In this document: in pieces, positions 8,595 through 16,882 of the stretch
How positions within the stretch are numbered: the stretch's first letter is position 1
Layout: the number at the start of each line of letters is the position of its first letter
NCBI GenBank assembly: GCA_023388055.1
Contig: JAEWGW010000027.1
Coordinates: 310,001-374,000, forward strand
Origin: Bacillota bacterium
Lineage (GTDB): Bacteria; Bacillota; Bacilli; Paenibacillales; NBRC-103111
Length of the DNA: 64,000 bases
Direction: 5' to 3'
Notes under the pieces: model-generated
Databases searched by the model: none
The model's input: the letters and a program-made list of their open reading frames with translations, nothing else
What the model was told of the DNA's origin: nothing
Made by a program: the position numbers and the translations under genes

Positions 8595-11138
8595 ATGCCA
8601 AAGCTCCATCAGGATAACACGCGGATTGTCAGAGAGTGGCTGTATGCAGGGCCATTTGACAAAGATGTTTCGGGTTTGTACGAAGATAATTACGCCGTGC
8701 CGGCGGAGCCTTATGAGCCCATGATTGAGGAGGCCCTGTCCCGGCTTGGAGGGATGAAGCCCGCCGAAGGGACGGAGCTTAAGCTGTTCGGGGAGACGCT
8801 TACGTGGAAGCTGATGCGCAGCGAGCCCTCCGAGCATAATATGACCTGGGCGCGGTTTGACGTCCATGCCCGGATGCTCGTTACCTATGTCTTCACCAGG
8901 CTTTGGGCTCCCCAGGACGGCACATATCCCCTTCGCTTGCGTCTGACGGGCTCCGCCCTGCTGCTGGTGAATGGAAAACCGGTTTTTCGCCACAGCCTGC
9001 TGGGGCGCACGGAGGGAGAATTTGAGCTGGAGGCGGCGCTACGGGTAGGGGAGAACGAGGTGCTGCTTCTGCTGTACAATGTGCACCTGCACTGCACCAA
9101 TTCCTTTTCTCTGCGCACCGGTGCTGAGCTTGTTCCCAAGCTTCCGCTTTTGCTGAATCCGTCGGACCGGCAGCAGGTGGAGAAGGAGCTGGCTGATTTC
9201 CATATCCGCAACCCTGTTGTCTCCGGACGGGAACCGGTGGTTTTGCATTGGAGCAGTCCTGTCAAAAGCGCGGGACGATACACCGTTGGTCTCCACGGGA
9301 TGTACAAGGGAGTCCGCGAGAAAACGGTTTTGGAGAAGACGCTGCAGCCGAGCGGAGAGCCCGGTTGTTATTCTGTGGAGCTGTTAACTGCAGATATCCT
9401 GCCAAGGGCAGGGGAGTATGCCGTGTCCGTGGACTATGAAGCGGAGTCCGGTGAGCGGATTGCCGGGGTTATCCTGCCTGTGAAGCGAATCGACCGGATG
9501 GACCGGATGCCGCCGGGGGCGGACTACCGGGAACGCGGGCGGCGGCTTCTGGAGCAGATGGCCGGAATGAAAACGACGGCCCGGAATGCTGTTTATGCGG
9601 AGCTGGCGAAGCTGGAGCTGGGCCGGTGGCAGGATATGAATACCGAAAACATCGGGCAGACACTGGAGTATATCAATGCCCGTTACGATTGTGCGGACTT
9701 CTCCCTGCATGGCGTGCTGAGACTGTATTGCCGTTACGGGAAAAGCGGCCGTCTGGACCCCGAGCTGGTGCAGAGAATGGAGGCCTGTGTTCTTGGCTTC
9801 AAATACGGTACTGAGGAGCGGAGCCGGTCGATGATGTTCACCCGCTCGGAGAACCACGAGATGCTGTTCTACAGCGCCGAATATGTAGCAGGGCTGTTAT
9901 TTCCCCAGACGGTATTCGCGGTGAGCGGCCAAACCGGCTTGTTTCATGCTCTCCGGGGCCGCCTGAATGCGGAGCGCTGGATCAAGGAGAAGGGCACGTA
10001 CGGCTTTATGGAGTGGCATTCCAACACCTACTTCGAGGAGGACATGCTGGCCCTGTTGACGGTGGAGGACTTCGGGGAGGAAACGGCCTATATCCGCATC
10101 CTTGCCCGTCAGCTTATGGAACTGCTGGTAGCTATTCTGGCCATACATTCCAGCTGGGGCATCATGGGTACAACCCACGGGCGCAGCTATGAGGAATCGG
10201 TGATTTATCCCCAGCTTGAGCCTATCGGCGCCATCAACTGTCTGTTGTTTGGACAGCCGGAGCAGCCGGTACGAAGCCTGTCCATCGGTTGTATCGCATT
10301 GGCTGCCAGCCCATACACCCCTGATCCCAACTGGGAGGCGGTGGCAGCCTCCGCAGAGCCCTTGTATACCCGCAGCTGTATGGGGCTGTTTCCCCACCAG
10401 GAGATGGAGGGCATCAACTGCTCAGTTTACCGGACCCAAGATTATATGGTTTCCGGCATGGTGGATTCCCGGAAAGGCAAGCCGGGAGCCCAGGTTCACG
10501 CCGGCCAGGTGCTGCTGGACAGCAGCGTTCCCATATTCGTTACCTGCTTTGACAATAAATCGGCTACGACGCGTCCCTCCTATTGGGGCGGGCAGTACCG
10601 CATCCCCAGAATGTTCGCCTGCCGGCAGGTGCTGGCCTATATCTACCGCCTGGAGGAGGGACCGGGGTATACCCACGCCTATTTCCCCTTTAGCCGGCTG
10701 GATGAAACCGCTGAAGCCGGGGGGTGGCTGTTTGGACGCAAGGGTGACGCTTACGTGGCCCTGTATTCCCTGACGCCCTACACCATCACAAGTCAAGGCC
10801 AAGAGAAGGACCGGGAGCTGCTTTGTATGGAAAAAAACAACATCTGGTTAGTGGAGGCAGGCAGCAGGGAGGAGTGGGGCAGCTTCCCCCGGTTTATGGA
10901 AGCTGTTGCGGCGGCGGAGCTTACCGGAACGCCGGGGCAGTGCCTGCAATATGAGTCTCCCTCCATCGGCAGAATTTTCCTGGACTATGATGCCGATTGT
11001 ACGCTTAACGGGGAAGTTTTCCCTGCTCCCGGAGGGTATCCGCTGATCGACAGTCCCTATGCTTACGGGGAATACGGGAGCGGGTTGGCGGAGCTGAGGT
11101 GCGGCGGCCGGACCCAAAAGCTGAACTTCAGAGTTTAA
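8595..11138 (+). CDS. Uncharacterised 847-residue protein, possible intracellular glycan-active enzyme
   Basis: I do not recognise a named family. There is no signal peptide or membrane segment, so it should be cytoplasmic. The start (WLYAGPFD, residues 16-23) and the beta-rich first ~300 residues resemble the N-terminal sandwich modules of large glycoside hydrolases and lyases. Residues ~315-560 are mostly helical, with conserved-looking acidic and aromatic clusters (SENHEMLFY, GFMEWHSNTYFEEDM) that recall alpha/alpha-toroid enzymes. The C-terminal third is beta-rich again. GGAGG precedes the ATG with 8-base spacing. It is the last gene of the importer operon, which suggests it acts on the imported oligosaccharide. 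Function is inference; the coding call is firm. Confidence 0.75.
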   Translation: MPKLHQDNTRIVREWLYAGPFDKDVSGLYEDNYAVPAEPYEPMIEEALSRLGGMKPAEGTELKLFGETLTWKLMRSEPSEHNMTWARFDVHARMLVTYVFTRLWAPQDGTYPLRLRLTGSALLLVNGKPVFRHSLLGRTEGEFELEAALRVGENEVLLLLYNVHLHCTNSFSLRTGAELVPKLPLLLNPSDRQQVEKELADFHIRNPVVSGREPVVLHWSSPVKSAGRYTVGLHGMYKGVREKTVLEKTLQPSGEPGCYSVELLTADILPRAGEYAVSVDYEAESGERIAGVILPVKRIDRMDRMPPGADYRERGRRLLEQMAGMKTTARNAVYAELAKLELGRWQDMNTENIGQTLEYINARYDCADFSLHGVLRLYCRYGKSGRLDPELVQRMEACVLGFKYGTEERSRSMMFTRSENHEMLFYSAEYVAGLLFPQTVFAVSGQTGLFHALRGRLNAERWIKEKGTYGFMEWHSNTYFEEDMLALLTVEDFGEETAYIRILARQLMELLVAILAIHSSWGIMGTTHGRSYEESVIYPQLEPIGAINCLLFGQPEQPVRSLSIGCIALAASPYTPDPNWEAVAASAEPLYTRSCMGLFPHQEMEGINCSVYRTQDYMVSGMVDSRKGKPGAQVHAGQVLLDSSVPIFVTCFDNKSATTRPSYWGGQYRIPRMFACRQVLAYIYRLEEGPGYTHAYFPFSRLDETAEAGGWLFGRKGDAYVALYSLTPYTITSQGQEKDRELLCMEKNNIWLVEAGSREEWGSFPRFMEAVAAAELTGTPGQCLQYESPSIGRIFLDYDADCTLNGEVFPAPGGYPLIDSPYAYGEYGSGLAELRCGGRTQKLNFRV

Positions 11139-11174
11139 AACTGTGCTGCTTGCCGGTGTAAAGGTTACCCTGTG

Positions 11175-11223
11175 AAAAAATCCGCTATGCAGGCCAAGTG
11201 GGGCCAAACATAGCGGATTTTTT
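11175..11223. terminator. Bidirectional terminator
   Basis: A 15-base perfect stem (AAAAAATCCGCTATG against its complement) around a 19-base loop, with A-run and T-run flanks. It terminates both the rightward 847-residue gene and the leftward GH115 gene. Confidence 0.92.
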
Positions 11224-11228
11224 GCAGA

Positions 11229-14200
11229 TTAATTTGCACCCGCCCGCAGCGAATCCTTCCAATCCGCATCCACCGGCGGCAGCTCATCGCCCAGTGTCAG
11301 ATAGATCCGGTCCACCCGGAGCTGGGATTTCCGCGCCAGAATGGAGAGAATATGCTCGCCTGCGGTCAGCTCCAGCTCCGACATAAAACACCAGTAATAC
11401 ACATATGCCGTGTTATACGTATGGTGATTGCCCTTCCGGGGCTGTTCCTCAAGGGGGCGTGCAATACCGTCAACAGCCAGGTAACAGGAGTCCGACTGGT
11501 TGTTATAATGCCGCATGTGCAGCCAAAGCCGGTATTGGCCGGGGGTGCCGATGTTCACGCGATAATGCAAGCCCGGCGCTGCAGCCGGGTCCTCCCAGAG
11601 AAGACCGGGAGGCGCCACATGCATAGCCAAGCCCGTCCGCCCGTTGGTTTCGGCCTGCAGATGGCTCCAGGTCAACCCGCTGCCGTCTCCAGCCGGGGTC
11701 AAAAAGGCATCGTCCCTGCCTGCCAAGGCATTTTCCGCTTCAATGGCCAGTACACCTCCGGCTTCCACGAATGTGCCGGAGCCGAATTCCCGGATCACAT
11801 CCTTGGGGCCTCCGGATTTCCAAAGCTCCGCATACCGTGGGGCACCCGGCTGCTGCTGGGGTATCTTTTCAACCGGAATAAAGGTGATGTCCTTAATCGT
11901 ATTGTACGCAGGGGAGACGTACAGCGCGTCCGGAAGCGGGAGGTCCCCGGCTTTAGTACGGTACAGCTCCTCACACAGCCGGGTGAGTCCGGCTTCATCC
12001 CAAACAGGGCTTTCCAGCCCATATTCCGCCGCAGCTCTCCCCGCAAGAGTACTGGCCACCGGCCCCAAACTGGTCTCCTTCCGCACGTCGGTATACAGCA
12101 CCAGCTTGCTGACCGTGACGAAGGGATCCACCATGTACAGCTGCAAGGAATGGGTCCCTGCAGACAGATGGGGCAACCGGATAAAGAGCTTTTCCCCGTT
12201 GTTAAAGACGCTCTCCTTCCATTGTCCTGTCCATTCGTCCCGGGTCTCCGATTCGATCCATTCAGGTGCCTGGCCATCCACCCCAATTCCGAAGCGGATC
12301 CGGCCGGTGGAGTTCAAGGTGAGGTTCCGCTGGATTTCCAGAAGAAGGTTTCCTCCGGTCCGGAGGTAAAAGTCGTAGTCCAGATACGACTGGCTGGAGG
12401 ATTCGCCTTTCAGGGAAGACAAGACCGGCGACCAGGCCATTACTGCGGCCCCTTCGTATCTGCCGAGCCCGGCTACCTGTACCCAGCCTGCTCCGTTTTT
12501 GTCCACGGATTTGGAGAATTCGGCAGCACGTATGGAGACAAAGCCGTCGGACTCCACATAACCGGCAAAGGCTTCCGGCAGGGCAAGCTCCTCCTCCATC
12601 CGGATCAAAACCGGAACCGCCGTGCCGTTCCGATGGTCATGCACCTTCATGACCGCTTCCTGCCCGGCGTGTGGGCCAGGATCAAGCATCGTCACCAGAA
12701 TCCGCTTTTCCGTCTGCACCACACCTTCCGCTTCCGAAACCGTGATCCATTCCACTCCGGGCTCCACCGTAATGGAGAAGGAAATGCTGCCTGTGCCCTG
12801 GTTGCCCAATTCGATCCACTTTTGCTTCCGGCCGTAAGGGGAGAAGGAAAGGGTGTCCTTTTCATTCCACAGCATAACCTGCAGGCCGCTTCCTTCAATC
12901 CGCAAGGCTGGTTTCCGGGCGGGGAACATGGCGGTGGGGGGAGGCGGGAAGCTCTCCGGTGTCATCATGCCGTCCCATTTGCCGCCGGACATGATTTTAT
13001 TGTAGAAATGGATCATGGTCCGTTTGCAATCCGACATACTGGCGGAAAACTCCGAGTACCTGTCGGCCGCCTGCATGTTTCCACGCTCATACGAAAGCAC
13101 ACTCCGGTCCGCATAATAGAATTCCAGATTCGTATAATAGGAGGCATGGATTTTCAGCAGGAACAGCTGGAAGAAGGCATCCCGCTCCTCCGTTGGCAGG
13201 CGTTCCAGAATGGCATTCCCCCGCCGGAAAACCTCCTCCAGCCGCTGGGCTCTCCGGCCCGCTTCGTCCCCGTAGGCGGTTTGGGAGAATACGTCCGAGT
13301 TCATATGCTCGATCTTGCGAACATCGGTGGCTTGGGCAAAAATCTCATAAAGCTCCGCGGCCTCCGCTCCATGCTGCCCGGAGAAGTTAGTGTCGATCCA
13401 GTGTTTGGTGAACTGGAGCGTGTCCTTGGTTATGCCCGTTTCCTTGCCCGCTTCCCAGCCGTACCGCAGGAAATATTCCATATCCTGCTCAACGGGCTTT
13501 AACCCCCCGATATTCAACACCCACAGCTTTCGGATGCCGGATGCGTAGGATTTCCTGAGCTCATTGCCCGTATGGGCCAAGGGCATGGAGCTGATGAACA
13601 GGTAGCTCATGGCTGAGCCCGGATGGGCCCAGTAGGAGCAGTGGAAATACAACCCGTTGCCCCCCTTGCGGCTCCGTTCCGCTTCATTGGGGTAACGCCG
13701 CATATGCCCGAAATTATCATTGGCCCACACCAGAGTCATGTCCTCGGGTAGCTCCAGCCCTTGGTCATAGAGCTTCAACACCTCTTTATAGGGGATGAAG
13801 GTTTTCAGCGCTTCGCCGCTTTTCCGTTCCCCCAGCACATCCGTCAGGAGCTGCTTTTGGTCCCGGACCACCTGGCCCAGAAGCCGGACCTTGGCAGCCA
13901 CCTTTTCCTCCTCGGTAAGAGACGGATCCCCGTTAATCGCCTGGGTCACAAAGCCGCTGTCGTGAATGCCACGCATCCCCATGGTGAAGCTCACTTCATA
14001 AGGCTGGTTGGTCTCCACACTTTCCCGCCAGTATTCCTGCAGGATTTCCCGGTTCCGGCCTTCAATGGAATAGTCGTAGACGGCATCGGTGTAGCCTTTG
14101 GCTGCAATCCACGGGCTCCATTCATTCTGGTTGCTGCGCAGGAGCATGTCACAGTGGGAGGTGCCCACCACAATCCCCATCCGCTCCGCAAGGGCGCCAT

Positions 14201-14855
14201 TCTCCGGATTTCCGTTAAAATAATTCACATGCATAGCCGGCCAAATATAGTTGGCCTTCAGGCGGAGCAGCAGCTCGAAAATCCGGCTGTACGTATACGG
14301 ACCGACGGTGCCGTCCGGCGTATGGAGCTTGGCCCAATCCTCCAGCTCCTCCTCGTCGTTAATGAAGATGCCCCGGTATTGAACAGAGGGCCATTCCACC
14401 TTGCAGAGATCAGCCGGAATGCAGTAAGCTTCCTTGGTTTTGACCGGCACATCCGCCCAATAATACCAGGGGGATACACCCATATCCTCACACAGGTCAT
14501 ACATCCCGTAGATAGCGCCGCGTCTGTCCGTTCCGAGAATGTAGAGCACCCCGTCCCGAACCTCCTGCAGGTAAGCCTCCCAACGCCAGGCGCCGTCCTC
14601 CTGCTTCAGTTTGTCCGCTGACAAGCCTTTTTGGGCAATCACGGCCCCCAGTTCTCCGACCGTACCGATGACAACCCGGCATTGCTCCAAATCCGTGGAG
14701 AGAACAGCGGAACAGCCGCATACCGAGCCGATATCCCGTTGGAAATTGGCCGCTGCCAGTTGAACCGCCTCATTTTCAGAGGGAGAAAGATAGATATGAA
14801 CCGTTAGATGTCTGGCAAAAAGTTCAAGGGTGGATTGATTGTCTGTTGAAGCCAT
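11229..14855 (-). CDS. Glycoside hydrolase family 115, alpha-(4-O-methyl)-glucuronidase
   Basis: 1208 residues, slightly longer than many GH115 enzymes. Recognised from family-typical segments in order: GRRGAIYGMYDLCEDMGVSPW-type entry to the catalytic barrel, YYWADVP, YRGIFINDEEE, NYIWPAMHVNYFN, GIVVGTSHCDMLL, and LVWANDNFGHMRRYP. A helical region and two beta-sandwich modules follow, ending in a GH115 C-terminal domain (~residues 1000-1180). GH115 removes glucuronate branches from xylan or related glycans. No signal peptide is present, so it probably acts on imported oligosaccharides. ATG 14855 has AAGGAGG 12 bases upstream; a TTG two codons earlier would have better spacing. It diverges from the AraC gene at 14997. 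Confidence 0.9.
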   Translation of the reverse strand: MASTDNQSTLELFARHLTVHIYLSPSENEAVQLAAANFQRDIGSVCGCSAVLSTDLEQCRVVIGTVGELGAVIAQKGLSADKLKQEDGAWRWEAYLQEVRDGVLYILGTDRRGAIYGMYDLCEDMGVSPWYYWADVPVKTKEAYCIPADLCKVEWPSVQYRGIFINDEEELEDWAKLHTPDGTVGPYTYSRIFELLLRLKANYIWPAMHVNYFNGNPENGALAERMGIVVGTSHCDMLLRSNQNEWSPWIAAKGYTDAVYDYSIEGRNREILQEYWRESVETNQPYEVSFTMGMRGIHDSGFVTQAINGDPSLTEEEKVAAKVRLLGQVVRDQKQLLTDVLGERKSGEALKTFIPYKEVLKLYDQGLELPEDMTLVWANDNFGHMRRYPNEAERSRKGGNGLYFHCSYWAHPGSAMSYLFISSMPLAHTGNELRKSYASGIRKLWVLNIGGLKPVEQDMEYFLRYGWEAGKETGITKDTLQFTKHWIDTNFSGQHGAEAAELYEIFAQATDVRKIEHMNSDVFSQTAYGDEAGRRAQRLEEVFRRGNAILERLPTEERDAFFQLFLLKIHASYYTNLEFYYADRSVLSYERGNMQAADRYSEFSASMSDCKRTMIHFYNKIMSGGKWDGMMTPESFPPPPTAMFPARKPALRIEGSGLQVMLWNEKDTLSFSPYGRKQKWIELGNQGTGSISFSITVEPGVEWITVSEAEGVVQTEKRILVTMLDPGPHAGQEAVMKVHDHRNGTAVPVLIRMEEELALPEAFAGYVESDGFVSIRAAEFSKSVDKNGAGWVQVAGLGRYEGAAVMAWSPVLSSLKGESSSQSYLDYDFYLRTGGNLLLEIQRNLTLNSTGRIRFGIGVDGQAPEWIESETRDEWTGQWKESVFNNGEKLFIRLPHLSAGTHSLQLYMVDPFVTVSKLVLYTDVRKETSLGPVASTLAGRAAAEYGLESPVWDEAGLTRLCEELYRTKAGDLPLPDALYVSPAYNTIKDITFIPVEKIPQQQPGAPRYAELWKSGGPKDVIREFGSGTFVEAGGVLAIEAENALAGRDDAFLTPAGDGSGLTWSHLQAETNGRTGLAMHVAPPGLLWEDPAAAPGLHYRVNIGTPGQYRLWLHMRHYNNQSDSCYLAVDGIARPLEEQPRKGNHHTYNTAYVYYWCFMSELELTAGEHILSILARKSQLRVDRIYLTLGDELPPVDADWKDSLRAGAN

Positions 14856-14913
14856 CCGCAAAACCAGCCTCCTTTTGAGGTGAATTCTTATCTCCACTAT
14901 AGCGGACAACGGT

Positions 14914-14938
14914 GGCAATAATCTTTTATTATTTTGCC
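14914..14938. promoter_or_regulatory. Inverted repeat between GH115 and araC genes
   Basis: GGCAATAAT, CTTTT, then ATTATTTTGCC: an inverted repeat with a 2-base bulge in the 141-bp divergent region. It is positioned to serve both genes and may be the site of the adjacent AraC regulator. Binding is inferred. Confidence 0.35.
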
Positions 14939-14996
14939 GTTTTGGCTGATTGTTGTATTATATTGCTATAACCGTATAACAAGGAGCTGGAGCGGT

Positions 14997-15812
14997 ATGC
15001 GAAACCCTGACTTGTTCCGGACAGACCCGTTCTTTTTTATTGAATATATGAAGCATGATGCCAACCACCAGATGACCAACTTCCATTACCATAATTCCTA
15101 CGAGCTCTACATTCTTGAAGAAGGCTACCATCATATGCTGGTGAATGATTCTGTCTATGACGTAACCCGGCATGATGTGGCCCTGTTCAAGCCTCATGTG
15201 TTCCACAAAAGCCGCAGCAACCAGGCCTGTGCCCGGACCTGCGTCTACTTTACGGACCGGTTCCTGCGCCTGTATTTTACCGAGCGGGCAGCCAAGTCGC
15301 TTCTGGCCTGCTTCGACCGGGAGGTCATTTCGCTTTCCAAGGAGTCATTTCCCCGTGTCAAAAAGCTGCTGCTCCTATTGGAGAAGGAAGATCCCTCAAA
15401 CCCGGACAACCGGATTTTTGTCCATTTGGCCGAGGTTCTTCATATTCTCAATGAAAACAAAAGTGTGCCCCGGATGGAGCAGCCACCCCTGGTTCATCCC
15501 AAGTTTACGCCGATTCTGTCCTATATCCATCAGCATTACAATAAAATTGTGCATATCCAGGAAATCGCCGACCATTTTTATATGTCCAAATATTATTTGT
15601 GCCGCATCTTCAAGGAAGCCACCGGGGTAACCCTGACGCATTATATCAACAACATCAAAATCCAAAACGCCTGCCACATGCTGGTGAACACCGACCGATC
15701 CATTCTGGAAATCGGCAATGCCTGCGGTTTTAACTCCTCCATGTATTTCTGCAAAATCTTCAAGGAGGCATTATCGGTCACCCCCAGCGAGTTCAGGAGG
15801 GGGGCGAGGTAA
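14997..15812 (+). CDS. AraC-family transcriptional regulator with N-terminal cupin
   Basis: 271 residues. The first ~140 residues form an AraC ligand-binding cupin (NFHYHNSYELYIL, HDVALFKPHVFH). The C-terminal ~100 residues hold the two helix-turn-helix motifs (IQEIADHFYMSKYYLCRIFKEATG, and ILEIGNACGFNSSMYFCKIFK). Start 14997 has AAGGAG 10 bases upstream; an earlier ATG at 14934 would encode an untypical hydrophobic stretch across the promoter. It is divergent from the GH115 gene and directly upstream of the SGNH esterase, so it probably activates both in response to a sugar. Confidence 0.9.
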   Translation: MRNPDLFRTDPFFFIEYMKHDANHQMTNFHYHNSYELYILEEGYHHMLVNDSVYDVTRHDVALFKPHVFHKSRSNQACARTCVYFTDRFLRLYFTERAAKSLLACFDREVISLSKESFPRVKKLLLLLEKEDPSNPDNRIFVHLAEVLHILNENKSVPRMEQPPLVHPKFTPILSYIHQHYNKIVHIQEIADHFYMSKYYLCRIFKEATGVTLTHYINNIKIQNACHMLVNTDRSILEIGNACGFNSSMYFCKIFKEALSVTPSEFRRGAR

Positions 15813-15921
15813 TGAACAGCATGCCCAAAATGGGTCTGGCAGAATACGCCCTGATATGGTAACCTCGGACAAGAATAGAGCTGCCTGCAGCTGGGAAAAT
15901 TTGAACGTGGAGTTGAAGGGT

Positions 15922-16719
15922 ATGGGGATCAGCAGCAATCAGGAAGTGGATTTGATCATGTTTATGGGCCAGTCCAATATGGCCGGCCGCGGAGCGGTCG
16001 AGGAGGCCCCGGCTGTGCCGGAGGGGGCGGGTTATGAATTCCGGGCGATCTCCGATCCGACCCGGCTGTATCCGTTAACGGAGCCCTTCGGGGTCTACGA
16101 GAATAATCCGGAGAGTGGTGTAAGCGAATCCAAAAAAACCGGTTCGATGGTCTCCTCCTTTGTACTGGCTTATCATCAGGCGGCAGGCAGGCCGGTTGTA
16201 GGTGTGTCCTGCTCCATCGGAGGCACCTCCATCAACCAGTGGCTTCCGGGAGGCGGTTTTTTGCAGGATGCCATCGCGCGGTACCGGGCTGCTAGAAAGT
16301 GGCTCGTGGAGAACGGATATTTCATCAACCGCCAGTTTATGGTTTGGTGCCAGGGCGAAACCGACGGGGACAAAAGAATGGGTGGCAGCGAGTATACAGC
16401 CAAGGTCACCTCGATGATCGATGCCATGATCTCCGCGGGGCTGGAGACCTGTTATCTGGTGCGCATCGGCAACCACCGGGATGACCCGGAGCTGTACCAA
16501 GAAATCATGGCTGCCCAAACAGCCCTTTGCCAAACTCATCCCCATGCTGTACTGGTCTCAACCCGGTTTGCATCAATGGCCGTGGAAGGGCTGATGAAGG
16601 ACCCTTTTCATTATGTGCAGGAAGGGTATAACCGGACCGGAACGGAAACGGGCAGGAATACAGCTTTTCATATTAGGACCGGGAAGAGGCCTGTTTTAGA
16701 AATAACGAATTCCGATTAA
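15922..16719 (+). CDS. SGNH-type acetylesterase (sialate O-acetylesterase/SASA-like)
   Basis: 265 residues. Catalytic blocks are visible: block I IMFMGQSNMAGRG with the nucleophile Ser near residue 21, the oxyanion segment SIGGTSINQW, WCQGETDGD, and the C-terminal Asp-x-x-His (DPFHYVQEGYNR). The family removes acetyl groups from sugars, and bacterial members often act on acetylated xylan or pectin. There is no signal peptide, so it is probably intracellular. I chose ATG 15922, with GGAG 9 bases upstream; upstream in-frame ATGs lack ribosome sites. Adjacent GH115 makes deacetylation of glucuronoxylan fragments a reasonable idea. Confidence 0.82.
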   Translation: MGISSNQEVDLIMFMGQSNMAGRGAVEEAPAVPEGAGYEFRAISDPTRLYPLTEPFGVYENNPESGVSESKKTGSMVSSFVLAYHQAAGRPVVGVSCSIGGTSINQWLPGGGFLQDAIARYRAARKWLVENGYFINRQFMVWCQGETDGDKRMGGSEYTAKVTSMIDAMISAGLETCYLVRIGNHRDDPELYQEIMAAQTALCQTHPHAVLVSTRFASMAVEGLMKDPFHYVQEGYNRTGTETGRNTAFHIRTGKRPVLEITNSD

Positions 16720-16809
16720 TTGAATCGTGGTCATAAGAGAGATGCCTCCTTTATTATATTTTGTTTATTTATTATGAAGTCAAGCAGATTTCATAAGTAA
16801 ATTGCCACA

Positions 16810-16839
16810 TTGTTTTGCGTTAGGCTTGCATTGTACAAT
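16810..16839 (+). promoter_or_regulatory. Putative sigma-A promoter of AraC sensor gene
   Basis: TTGTTT, 18 bp, TACAAT, ending 43 bases before the chosen ATG at 16883. It excludes the upstream alternative TTG start at 16802. Confidence 0.45.
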
Positions 16840-16882
16840 AGAGGGGACTCATGCCGGAAACCCAACTGACGGGAGAATGTGG

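Noticed and set aside
11352..13502. 716-codon open frame antisense to the GH115 gene
   Set aside because: The GH115 family match on the other strand is strong; this frame has biased Arg/Gly/His/Pro composition and no ribosome site.
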